Part shown: in pieces, positions 38,960 to 49,473 of the stretch
How the letters are laid out: each line of letters starts with the position of its first letter
Numbering within the stretch: the first letter of the stretch is position 1
NCBI GenBank assembly: GCA_022316685.1
Contig: JAKJHU010000106.1
Span: forward strand, 1,317,547-1,381,546
DNA from: Progne subis subis
Taxonomy: Eukaryota > Chordata > Aves > Passeriformes > Hirundinidae
Direction of reading: 5' to 3'
Length of the DNA stretch: 64,000 nucleotides
Notes under the pieces: model-generated
The model's database searches: none
What the model was told of the DNA's origin: nothing
The model's input: the letters and a program-made list of their open reading frames with translations, nothing else
Program-made: the position numbers and the translations under genes

Positions 38960-39120
38960 CTGGGCTGCGCTGCGCTGGGGCCCCGCTGCCGCGCCGGGCC
39001 CCGCGGCGGGGCGAGGCGCTGCTGCCGGCCGAGTCCTGCTCCGCTCTACCGCGGCCTGCGCTGCGCTGCCGCCCGCCTTGCCCGCCGAGTCGGCCCGCAG
39101 CCGGCGGGCAGGGCCCGCCC
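38960..39120 (-). other. Candidate noncoding first exon of a minus-strand transcript
   Basis: The minus strand reads CGCAGCCCAG followed by GTGAGCCC, a strong donor match, with the exon ending at 38960. The 160 bases upstream contain no ATG on this strand, so the exon would be entirely 5' UTR. It could be an alternative first exon to the one ending at 38701, or an upstream 5' UTR exon of the same gene. GC boxes lie just beyond 39,120. The 5' end is not determined. Confidence 0.35.
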
Positions 39121-39329
39121 CGGCCAGGTGTGGGCGGAGGAGGGCGGAGGGCGGCCCGGTGGGGCGGGCGAGGGCGCGGCCGCGGCCCGGGGCGGGCGCT
39201 CGGGAGGCGCCGCTGGAAGGAGCCGGACTGGCAGCTCGGGGGCTCCCGCCGCTCTCCTGGGCCGGCTGCCGGGAGAAGGGGCTACAGCCCCACCGTGCCT
39301 TGGAGCGGGGCCCTTTGCCCACGCCCGGT

Positions 39330-39464
39330 CCCTCCGCTCGGAACCTCAGGTCGCAGAGCGGGTCAGACCCGAGGTGGCGGGGGTGGCCCCAGTAGGTGCG
39401 AGGAGCGGCGGACGGGTTGCAGAACGGAGTCCTCGCTCCCCGCGGCTCTCCTCGGCGGCAGTGG
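39330..39464 (+). other. Candidate first exon of a divergent plus-strand transcript
   Basis: On the plus strand GGCGGCAGTGG is followed by GTGAGCGC, giving a plausible donor at 39465. Another weaker donor (CAGTAG, GTGCGAGG) lies near 39,395. No convincing start codon is present, so a noncoding first exon or a promoter-associated lncRNA is as likely as a coding gene. The start of the exon is unknown and the left limit is nominal. Confidence 0.25.
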
Positions 39465-39560
39465 GTGAGCGCCGCGCTGGGACCTGTTGCGGGCTGTGAT
39501 GGTTTGGCCGTGGCGTGGCTGCTCGCGGTGTTTCATCCCGTGCGCTCGCCCAGCGCGCTG

Positions 39561-42500
39561 CTGCTCCTTTACTCCGTCCAGCCCTTCCTGATCCCCCGTC
39601 CAGAGCCCTGAACTGAGAAATGGATTAACTGAGACGTACTTTCTGCGGGCTTTTGAGACGATGGAAGGGTTAAGTCAAGCAGGCCCTTGCACCGGGCGTG
39701 TTGGTGCTCTTTGGCTCCTTGCCCAACCCTTCCTAAGAGCCAGGGTTGCGTCAGCGCGGGCAACACCGCGGTGTCAGGCAGTTTCGGCCTGCTGCCGTTC
39801 TCTGCGTATCGTGCTGAGGTCACTGAGGTATTTCCCACGGCATGTTGATTTTTTGTCCTCTCTACAGTCTCCAGGATTTTTCCTCGTGTGTGGTATTTGT
39901 GTTCCTTTGTGGATCTTTGGCCGTTATCATCTCATCTCTTCCAGCCAGGGTGCTGGTAGGAGCCAAATAGTTTGTATAGGTTCTTCCTCTGTCCTGGCAT
40001 TGTTGCCTCAAGCACTCTTAGGAGCACTGGACTCCACACTACGAATGTGATGCCTGGCCCCTTATTCGTCACTTGCCTTGGCCCTAAACTGAGTACCTGA
40101 AGCCAGTTTGCACCCCTGCCACACCGCAGGAAGCTCCGGCACCTAAAGCCTTTGGTTCTGGGGATATTTTCCTTCCTACACGGTGTCCAAATATTGCTGC
40201 AAAACAGCCCTTCTGTGCATTACACAGTGAGGCCACGGAGCTTAGAGTAAGTGATGCTGGCTGAGCGCCACACAGCACTGCCAAAGTGCCCATGGGCTCC
40301 AGTCTCTGTGTTAAAATTTGGATCTGCTTCAGGATGCTCTGGAGCACAAGACCATGGGGAAGGCGGGAGATCCCTACTCCAGAGAAGGTATTCACAGAGC
40401 TGCCAGAGCTCCAGCCATGTTGGCAAGTTTAAGTGGGGTCATGTCTACTCAAACCCCATTCATTTTATGTATGAGCAACAGGTTATTGAAGTTTGCTTGA
40501 AAAATGGAAGATGTGTCGCTTGTTGTTCCTTTACTAATCTTGTTAGATGTTTAAGAGGTTTTTGAGTGGAGACACTGAAATGTTTGGCCAGTCTACGGAA
40601 TATGTATTTAAGATCTTTTTAGACACCTTAAGATGCAGATTTCTAAACACCTTCACCAATGTGGATTCATGTGACTTATGAAGAGCTGCCTCATAAACTT
40701 TTGATTACCTGAAGCTTCTAGCCAAGACTTGCAGGTAAATGATTGTCCCATGGGCATAAGCCATTAATCATCTGAATCAGGAAACAAAGAGTTTTCTTAT
40801 ACAGCTACCACCCTAAACTCTTTGTTACTCCCCCATGCATTCTATGCCTGCACAATGTAAAAACCTGGAAAGCTATGAATAATGTAAGCCCACTAGATGC
40901 TGGTGGTTTGCACCCACTTGATCTGCGGTGGCGGATTTCTCACCCCTTTACCTCTCTGAGGGGTTCTCTCTGAAGACTTCACAGTTATAGGGCACTGTTC
41001 CTCAAAGCAGAAGCATCTTCTTCAGGGTTAGTACAGTACAGGACACAGTAGCATGTTGTCACCAGAGCTGTATTCTGTAAGGAGCTGGTACAAGAGTCCT
41101 AAAGCCCTGATAATGATCCACCAGTTCACACACAGCACCCAAGTGTATCATCTCAGTAGCTTTCATGGCTCCCACCTGCTCAGCTGTTGCAGTGATAAGC
41201 TTTTTGGAAAGCGAAGTCACAGTGTGTATTTGCAGTATTCAGTTTGGAGGTCACTGCTCCTGGTAGCTCTTCCTTTCCTTTGATCCTGCTCTTCAGAGTA
41301 AATGCACACACCCATACCCTAGTCCTGTTGTGCCACTTGATAGCCAGGTAGTGTGTAGATAAAATGGAGTTTGCCCTTAACATAATAAATTGGTATAAAA
41401 TCAAAAGACCAGGGTGCTGATCTTCTTGAGACTTGTCAGAACAACTTCCCTTCTTGTTTCAGATGTTGCAAAACTTGCTAAATATCCTGGATTGAATCTG
41501 TGAGCTGCAGAGCTTGTCAGAAGCTTGTCCTCTCTCCAACTTTTGGGGGGTTTTTTGAGGGAGTATTCTTGCTGCTGACTTTCTCACCTGATTTTATAGT
41601 AATTGTCAATTGTATTGTCAGGTCTACTGGTCTGATTCACAAGTGCCTGGTGCAATGCTCCACTTGGTGCTCATGTAAGATAATACATCTCCATCTGTAG
41701 ATCTGCTTGACAGCACAGCTTGAGGACCATATGGCCATGACTCTGACTGCCCACCATTTTTTCAATATTACCCCCAAGACTCTTTCATTTCCTTTGTAAG
41801 ACAGGATTATTAGAATACTGTTTTGCTCCAAATAATAAAAAAAAGCAATCTGTCTTGCCCATTTCTGCTATTCTCCAGTTGAAGGAACTGAAGCCTTAGA
41901 GAGACAGCCCTGATATTTCCTCATCCATAGCACTAAATTGGGTTGAAAAGTCTTAAGGAGGCAGTTAACAACTTCCCCTTAATTTTGCCTAACTATACTT
42001 TGTATTTTTGAATAAATTCAAGTCTGCGTTGTAATAATAACACAGTCACAATGCTGAAGTATTTGCTTCTGTTTCCTAACCAAGGCCCATAAATTCCTCA
42101 TGTATCTTTCTAGAAAGTACGTTCCAGTGTCTTTCCCTTTCTGCTGCATTGGTTGTCTCAGCTGGCTGACCAGTTCTGGTCAGGATATGCGCTCTCTCTT
42201 ACTGTAGCTTTGCACAGACCTTGGCATGGTGGAGTTTCCCACTTGACGATGCCTTTAGAGGTCCTACAAAGCACATAAACATGAGTAACAATCCTCATAG
42301 TTCATTTGCTTCCTGCTCCTCACACCAAAGCAAAAAGCCAAGATCATTGGGAAAAAAGCAAACAAACCAAAATCAAGCACCACTAGAAAATTCGGTTCTG
42401 GTGTGTAGATGTATTTTGGGCATTATTAAATGGGAAAAGTTTTCTGCTCCTGACTGAATAAAATGTGCTAGAAGAAGACCCTGGGGATGGTGGTCACCAA

Positions 42501-43025
42501 GACAAGAATTGAAATGACCTCCTGCTAAGGGCTGAATTCCAGAGTCCTAGTGGCTGTTGGCTTATGAAAGACTCTTCCAAAACGTAACCACTTACTCAGA
42601 AAAGCAGTGCTTCAAATGAGTATTTGCAGCATGGTCTACATGTGTTCATGCCCCAGGAATATCAGCTTGGTGTTCTTTTCTAGCCCTAAACAAATGGCAA
42701 TGGAAAGACTAAAATACATCATGTTCATGTAAGTTAAAGCAAACAATACACAAAATACAGTGACTTTGCTGCTGGAATGGTCTCTGCTCCCCTTTGTGTT
42801 TACTGCCAAAGTTTGCTTCTCCTCCATTTTTTTTCCATTCTTGTCAGTTCCCTGAGAAGCTGTGTTTTTCTGGCTTTCATTGTGAAGACATTTGTGCTCA
42901 TCCAGTCCAAGAGTTGATCTGGTGGTCTTCAACTCCAATCCTTTATGGTTTGGCAGACCACAGGCTTCCAGGCTACAAAATACAGGCTGCCAAAGAGACG
43001 GAGAGGAGCACTGATCACACTGGTA
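39561..43025. other. Noncoding stretch right of the CpG island
   Basis: No exon could be supported. Composition changes relative to the left arm: the plus strand here tends to T and G. I see nothing that belongs to a known repeat family. A run of six G followed by T lies near 41,546. Confidence 0.5.
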
Positions 43026-43185
43026 TTTGAGCACTTCCTAAGCTAATGTATTTATCTCACAGGATTTCTGTGAGATAGGAAATTACTTCTGTCCCCCTTT
43101 TAGAGGTGAAAAACAGATGCCAGAAGAAGCTAATTGACTTAGCTAATGTTGCACAGGAGCTAGTGACACCGCAGAGAAATGAGAT
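43026..43185 (+). mobile_element. Old MIR SINE
   Basis: The order GAGCACTTCC, TTATCTCACAGG, CTGTGAGATAGGA, CCCCCTTTTAGAGGTGAAAA, then AATGTTGCACAGGAGCTAGTGAC closely follows the MIR consensus (GAGCACTT, TTATCCTCACAACA, CTGTGAGGTAGG, CCCCATTTTACAGATGAGGAAA, AAGGTCACACAGCTAGTAAGTG). MIR is a tRNA-derived SINE amplified before the amniote radiations and survives as relics. There is no target duplication visible after such age. Confidence 0.7.
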
Positions 43186-45264
43186 CAGCTGCCAACCCTG
43201 TAGCCATGTGCCAGAGGACAGGTTGACTCAGTTTTGAAAGCCGTGTTGGTGCCCACAGACTTTTACAGCCCCATGCAAAGGCAAAGCACAAGCTTTCAGA
43301 GCACAGCAGCCCACAGCAGAAAACTGAAAGCACAAGCTTACAGATCAAGGCAACCTAGGAAGGAAGAGACAGATTTTTACTGAGATCCAAGTCAGGTGGC
43401 TGCAGAAATACCAGCCTAGCCTGGGTTTGCAGAGTGACTGGGCTTTTAGGCTTGGTTTTTGTTTTTCCCTAACTACTGTTGAGCAGTGATTCCTGATATT
43501 GGATCAAAGCTCTGTGTCTGATTTCAGCCTTGCCAGATAAGCTGTCTGGGGGCTGAAAATGCCCTTCCTCACTTTCACACCAGTGAAAGCAGGGGCTTCT
43601 GGAAATGTAATTTCAACCCAATCCTTTTTTTTTTTTTCCTCCTATTAATTTTTAGTCCTGCCTACTTTTATATTCTGTTTTCAGACCACATTGAAAACAT
43701 TTTAAGACAAGCCATGAAACAGTTAAGAAAATACTGCAGACTATGTTCAGAGACCTTAAAAAAACAATTCTCCTTTGAAAGTTCATGTTGGGTTGTAAGT
43801 ATGAGACAAATAATGGTACTAATATAGCTCATGTGTACAGGAGTGGGTTTTGATTAAAGCATTGAAACAGAGAGTGGCATTGTCTTATCCTCACAGCACA
43901 CTTTTAGACCTTATTAACAAGGTTAAATTTTTGTGCTGACTAAACTTTTCCACACTCTCTTTCCGCCATAAAAATCCACCTCAAATTTTCATCTCAGCCA
44001 AGTTGCAGGTGAAGTCATGCCGAATGTTTCACATTAAAGCAAGTATCCCAAAATACTGTTCCCCACTGCCAGAAATTATTCTGCCTGAATGGCTTCTGCT
44101 TCCTCAGAGAACTCCACCTCTTATCAATTTCTAATATTTTTTAGGAGTGCACAGCTGGTGCTTTCTTTTTGACCATATCATCAACTTCAGGTCTGACTGC
44201 AGGGTGGATTCTGCCCTTGTTTCTGCATTCAGCAGCATCCACTGACAGCAGCCACCTAAGATATAAAGGTAAGTCAGCAAGCGGATACAGCAAAAGTAAC
44301 TAGGAGAAGGATCACCCTGACCACAACTCTGCTGCAACAAATGACAGGCAAACAGGACAAATATATTGGATTGACATTTATATTCCAAAAGGAGCTGTCT
44401 ACCGAATTTTCTTTTTAACCTGAAAGAACAGACCTAAAATTTTCCTGGTGCACTAAATGAGGAATCCCATATTCTTACCTCAGTGTTTGAGAACTGTAGT
44501 CCTGAAAAAGTGATAAGAGTAAAGTACTGCCCCCACATCAGATATTCTCAGCTTTTCATGTGTGAATGGCAAGAGGGTGTCTGAGCCCTTTGACACAGGA
44601 TGGTTACCACAGCTCTGCTCCACAGCTGAGGTCTGTGAAGAAAGCAAGGAGATGCATTTGGGTGCTCTATTCTCCTACAGTAAAGGCACATAAGGAGGGG
44701 TTTGGGTCCTGCCCAGCTGTGTATGTGAAAGCTGGGACCTCCTAGCTGAAATATTACAGGCGCCAGATCTGCCTTGGAGTGCGACAGGCAGCCATGAACT
44801 CGGCAGAGTAGAATTTCACAGCTGAGTTGTGCTTACTCCTCTTACAGCCAGCAGTGAGTTGTCAGTGCAGAGCTTCACATGCAAGCTCTGGGCAGTGGAC
44901 CGGGCTGCAGCGGCCAGGTTGGTGTGAGCAGCATGAGAACGTCACGGTGCCAGGGAAGGTGACGGTGCTGCCAGGTGTGACTGTAGTGTGACAAACACCG
45001 GCAGTGGCAGGTACAAGAATCAGTCCTCCGCTGGTCTGCAGGACTAATCCTCACAGTGCTCACAGGGCAGGATTCACACCTGGGAAGAGGCCAGAATGAG
45101 GGCTATGTGATGCTTAATCTCATAAGCTTGAGCAGAACTTAAATGCTTCCCAGAATTTTGCTACCCTATTGCAGAACAGTCACAGCCGTGTATTACAGAA
45201 GTAAACTGAAATGGTCCCCTAATGATTTTTTTCTTCAATTATTTCCTTCTTCTACTCCAAAGGG

Positions 45265-45304
<40 letters not shown>

Positions 45305-47013
45305 ACAAACCACCAGGGACCAGCTGTCTTGACAGGTCATTTAACATTGTTTTTGTAAAAATAGATTTGTATTTTATAGCTTAATATTTTAGAGGCTGGT
45401 GACTGGTTAAACTTCTTTCAGCACCAGCACCTCCAGCTTTGGGCTTCAGCCTTCAAATAAGTCACCGGTTGTCATGATTTACTGTGTACACTATGGGACA
45501 AGTGCAAGATTTTGACAAGAAAAGATATTTGGGTGTTATTTGAGGAGACATGGGGAAAGTCACTTAACTCAGTGTTTATATAGAATGGCTTTCTTGTTCA
45601 GAGGTCACCTCTGTTGAAATAACAGGTGCAGGCTTCAGACATCAGCTGCAAGGGCTGTTTTGTGCATCCTGGGAGGTTATAGCTTTTCCTATTAAAGATG
45701 GACGGAATTTCAGGGTATATATTTTGTTTGAATTTAACTAACCTTTCTATCATGATTCTAGAAGAAAGCCTGTTAGCATACAATTGCTTCAGTGGTGATA
45801 ATACCAGTATCATTTCTCAGCACTGTTCCCGTTAAGGTATTTAGAGTAATGGATGTGGAAAATGTGTCCCAACTTTGAAAATGTGTCTCTGCAAGTTTAA
45901 ATAAGAGCAATAAACTGGGTGAGGAGCAGGCTATAAACAGGGTAGAGACTTAGTTAAAATTTAGGAATAAAGGATCTGCAAAAATCCTTTTAAGTGCTGT
46001 TCTGTGGAACTATGCTGTCAAAGTGGGGAAGAGTTGGCTCCCATGGTCACTCTGCAAATATTAGAATGGTGTTTGTGTTTGTTTTTGAAAGCACCTTGAG
46101 ATGGCAGTTCTTCAAAACTGAAGGGTTAGGTGTGTTCAGCAAGTGGGCTGGCCGGGCATTCCTGACCATCTCTTGCCTGAATCCTGGCCCCTACAGAAAG
46201 CTGCAAGACTTCCTCCTCATCCTGCCTCTAAACTAAACTTCACCTGCCAGTTCCCATCTGCTGACCCTCATTTTAGCAGCTCTCTGGGTTTGTCTATGTC
46301 TTTGTTCATTTTCCAGCTCTGTTCCCTCCTGTGCACACACACACAACCCCCAAAGCACTCTCTGCTGAGCACTTGCAGAGCTGAGTGACTGCCCTGGGAC
46401 CTGGCCATCTCTGTACCTCCAAGCTCCCTGGCTCAGACTGCCTCCATGTCCAACTCCAAAACAGAGGTGCTGAACTAGCCCACACTTATTTCTCTATCTC
46501 ACATTTTTCTGTCTCCGTGTCTTTTTAACAGTTTTACCATGTCACTTGCCTTGTGTTTTTGAATAGGTTCTTGGCCGGGACTTGTGGCTGTAGTATCTGA
46601 GCACCTTTCAGTCATGCATGAACTGATGTGACTCATGTCAGGCTTGGGTGATTTGTTCTCTCTCCCCATTCTCTCCCAAGAAGGAGGGCTGCACATGATG
46701 TGCTGGAGTCTTTGTTTTGTTTGGGTAAAGTTTCAGTTTGTGGGATTTTCCTGTGAGCGAGAGGCAGGGGGTGTTGCCCTCAATCTTCATTCTTTCATCC
46801 TTTCAGTGTATTCTGCTGGTATGCTGAAGATTTTCACAATTTTTGCGTTATCTCTGCGCTACATTCCTCTGATACCAAGAATATTTGACAGTGTATTTAA
46901 TGGCTAAAACCATCCTGAAGTATTCTGTCTTCTGTTTTTGTGCAAGTCAGTCTTTAACTATCAGAGGTCAATCAGAAGATGCTGAGAACAAAGCAGTCCA
47001 CACATGTCCTGTC
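43186..47013. other. Noncoding stretch
   Basis: No gene supported. A CAAG-type donor (AAAG, GTAAGT) at about 44,270 follows possible acceptors near 44,190, but the segment between carries stops in every frame, so at most a noncoding exon. An A36 tract is listed separately. The rest is unremarkable. Confidence 0.5.
45265..45300 (+). repeat. A36 homopolymer
   Basis: Thirty-six consecutive A, the longest pure homopolymer in the window. The sequence before it is not a recognisable retroelement or processed gene copy, and no convincing flanking duplication was found. Length is likely to be unreliable in any assembly. Confidence 0.95.
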
Positions 47014-47118
47014 AGTTTTTGCACCTTCCCCTGCATTAACCACTGCTGGTCATAGCAGGGCATAGGGCTATGTGGATGTCTGGGCTGGACTGGTCTGAAC
47101 AGTTCTGTGTCCTTTTTT
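47014..47118 (+). mobile_element. CR1 LINE 3'-end fragment, plus strand
   Basis: The plus strand reads TTTTTGCACCTTCCCCTGCA, then CCACTGCTGGTCATAGCAGG, GGGCTATGTGGATG, TGGTCTGAACAG and TTCTGTGTCC. This follows the CR1 3' terminus (TTGCACCTTCCTCTGAAGCA, GGCCACTGCTGGAGACAGGA, GGGCTAGATGGA, TGGTCTGACCCAG, TTCTTATGTTC). Only the last 100 or so bases are present, as is typical for 5'-truncated copies. Confidence 0.68.
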
Positions 47119-48051
47119 CCAAAAATCTTTGTTGATGCTGTTTGAAGTATACCCTCAAAATCCACAAACCTAGGAAAATTGTAGTCTTAAATAAATTTTT
47201 TTGACTTTTCATTCCATGGGATATTAGCAGGCAGATAACCTCTAGAAGGTGGGTTTAGTTACAGTAAGAACTCCACTTTGGAAAAGATACTGAAAGAAAA
47301 TATTGTGATCATCAGATTCATATTTGGTTTAGGTGATGGACTCAGTTTTTGCTCCCCCTATCCTCCAGCCATTTCTGAGTGAAAAAGAAAACAAACAACT
47401 GAGTTCAGGAAGAGAGGTGTAATGAACCAGGTGATTTTTTAAAAGTAGGTAAAGAACCCTAAATTCTCAAACAATTCATCTTGGTGATCATTAAATAAAA
47501 CTGCCACTCAAAATCTCACTTACATAAGATACAAATGATCTGTAAAAATGGTTATACAAATAAGTTCCCTTGGGCATTCCTGTGGCTCACTGTAGCATCA
47601 TAGAATGTCTTAGGGATTGATTTAGAGCAATCGAAGCTAAGAAAAATGAAACTGCAAGGAAGAGGAGACAAGCCAGCTTCAGCTACTCTGGCTGGGTGTG
47701 AATTTGCTTCAGGCATCTGGGAGGAAGATGAGTCCGTTCTCTTCCATGTCTACTTCCCACCCACTGCTGCCATCCCCAGCATCAGGGACAGAGCAGAGCT
47801 GCCACTGAGATGAGCCTTCCCCATTTTCCTGATGAGGGGCATCTCCATGCGTGGCCAGGGACACTCAGTATTTTAAGAGCTGACCTTCACAGCTGACCAT
47901 ACAGCTAAATCCAGAAAAAGCTGGTGCTGCTACCAAGAGAAGTATCCATATTATCTTATTCCCTGTTGATACCACATTTTCCATTACATTAACAGAAATG
48001 ACTGCAGTATCAATCAAAGCAGGGGTCAATTCTGGATTAAAATTAATCTGA

Positions 48052-48114
48052 GAAAAAAAAAAAAGGAAAATTAAAAAAAAAAAATAAAAAAAAAAAAAAA
48101 AAAAAAAAAGAAAA
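48052..48114 (+). repeat. A-rich low-complexity block (about 60 bases)
   Basis: Several A runs interrupted by GG, TT, a single T and a single G. It may be an expanded poly(A) remnant or simple low-complexity sequence. No element body is recognisable beside it. Confidence 0.9.
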
Positions 48115-49434
48115 GGCAAGTCAATGTTGTGTTTTCCCTTACAGCCTTGCTTATGCTGGCAGCAGCACAAGGTGAAGGGCTGGGTTGAGGACCTGTGGCA
48201 GGGGAAAGGCAAGGGATGCTTTCCATACCAGGACTCCTTTATGCTTTTTGTTGTTGGACAACTGACACTTCCTTCTGCAGTGTAAATTATGTATAAAATT
48301 ACAGCCTAATGTAAAAGGTATTGCTTTGTGCCTACTTTGATTTTAAAAGGTTTTCCTGTGTTAAAATATCTATCAGTACTTCCATCTGTAGGACCAAAGG
48401 CTCTGCATGGTTCCGTGTTCTGTGCTGGCTGTGTAGAGCAGCTATAAATTCAGGAGGCTGCTTTGCATGACCATTGGGGCACAACGCAGCCCACACTGGG
48501 GTAAATCGGGGATGTGCTTCATCTTTTTGTACATTGCATCTGAGAGACAAAAGGAGAGAGAACCTCTGTGCCGGAGGGCGAATCGAATCGTCTCCACCCT
48601 CTGGTTTTCCAGCTCTGAGCAGGGAGGCTGCCCCTCATGGTAGCAACAGTTGTGATCCCCCCCAGCCCAACCTTGGCAACAAACACCCTCTTCTCCTCCT
48701 GTTTCCTAACTGAGCCTCTAGCCCAAATTCCCAGCAGGATGCTGAGCCTGAGGCTTCCCCTCCACAGCTGGAGGCATTGACACGCTGGAGAAGAGCAGGT
48801 GGAAGAGAGAGCTACTTGAAGATAAGCATGGAGACTATAGGGGAAAAGGGGACAGCTACAGAATTTGGGAGGGGCTAGGCTGTAGGATGTGACTTGAGGA
48901 TGGAGAAAGAAATAGGAGGTGGTCACAGGGATACAGAAGTCAGCAGCTCTGCCCCCAGAAACCTGCCTCTTGGTGGTTGTGCTACACCTCCAGCCTGCTG
49001 CTCATGGTGTCCTCCACAATCCCACATCCCTCTCCTGCCTCCTGCTCCAGCACAGAGTGTCCTGAAGCCCAGCTGCTATCTCCAAGCCACCCTTCATTCC
49101 ACCTCTGATTCCGACTGTCAGGCACCGCTGCCATGCCTTTGGTGGGATTTGGCTTCAGGCATCCTATTACATCCCTTTGGAAGCTGTTTAACTCTATTGT
49201 GGTTAAAAATGGGTATCTTAATTTCTAGTTTGAATTTGTCCACTTTCATTTTTATTAGCTTTTATTATCCTGCTCTTATCTGCTGTAGAGCCCTTTAATA
49301 TTGAAAGGCTGCAGACAGCCAGAATCCTCATAAGAGCTGGGTTCTTGCTCCAGGAGCTGCAGCATATGCTTCTTGTGGAAAACCCATTTTTCCAGTCTTC
49401 CTCTTATACAAACATCCAAATGAAAGTTTATATC

Positions 49435-49473
49435 TGGGGGGTTTTTTTGTTGTTGTTTTGGGGGTTTTTTTGA
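49435..49473 (+). repeat. G/T low-complexity block
   Basis: Six G, seven T, GTT repeats, then GTTTTGGGGG and seven T. Only G and T are used for nearly 40 bases, a striking strand bias, probably from slippage. Confidence 0.85.

Larger units (their letters stand above)
37680..39560. promoter_or_regulatory. CpG island, probable promoter region
   Basis: G+C and CpG density rise abruptly near 37,680 and fall near 39,560, in strong contrast to the AT-rich arms. The island contains many GC boxes (GGGCGG or CCGCCC, for example around 39,120-39,190), no obvious TATA box, candidate splice donors on both strands (38700 and 38959 on minus, 39465 on plus) and short GC-rich tandem repeats. Islands of this kind are the usual promoters of widely expressed or developmental vertebrate genes, and donors on both strands suggest divergent transcription. 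The very long open frames here (up to 613 codons) come from the scarcity of stop codons in GC-rich DNA: their proteins are Ala/Pro/Gly/Arg-rich without domains, and they overlap on both strands. Confidence 0.88.

Noticed and set aside
37627..39468. Open frames of 613, 570, 349, 273 and 186 codons in the CpG island
   Set aside because: They overlap each other in several frames and both strands, are Ala/Pro/Gly/Arg-rich without domains, and are explained by the scarcity of stop codons in very GC-rich DNA.
41850..41935. CCCATTTCTGCTATTCTCCA and GGAACTGAAGCC resembling MIR
   Set aside because: The similarity is short and the expected downstream GGTCACACAGCTAG block is absent.
44150..44280. Possible internal exon ending at AAAG/GTAAGT near 44,270
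   Set aside because: Stops in all frames and no supporting neighbouring exon; a noncoding exon cannot be excluded but cannot be supported.
45265..45300. A36 as the tail of a processed pseudogene
   Set aside because: No gene-like sequence upstream and no convincing target-site duplication; the only shared flank found was an 8-base GCAACAAA about 930 bases upstream, likely chance.
45550..45580. AAGTCACTTAACTC resembling inverted MIR
   Set aside because: Only a core of about 14-20 bases fits; the neighbouring MIR blocks are missing.
47596..47640. CATAGAAT motif resembling the inverted end of a bird CR1
   Set aside because: Only about 8 bases match well; the following sequence does not continue along the CR1 consensus.
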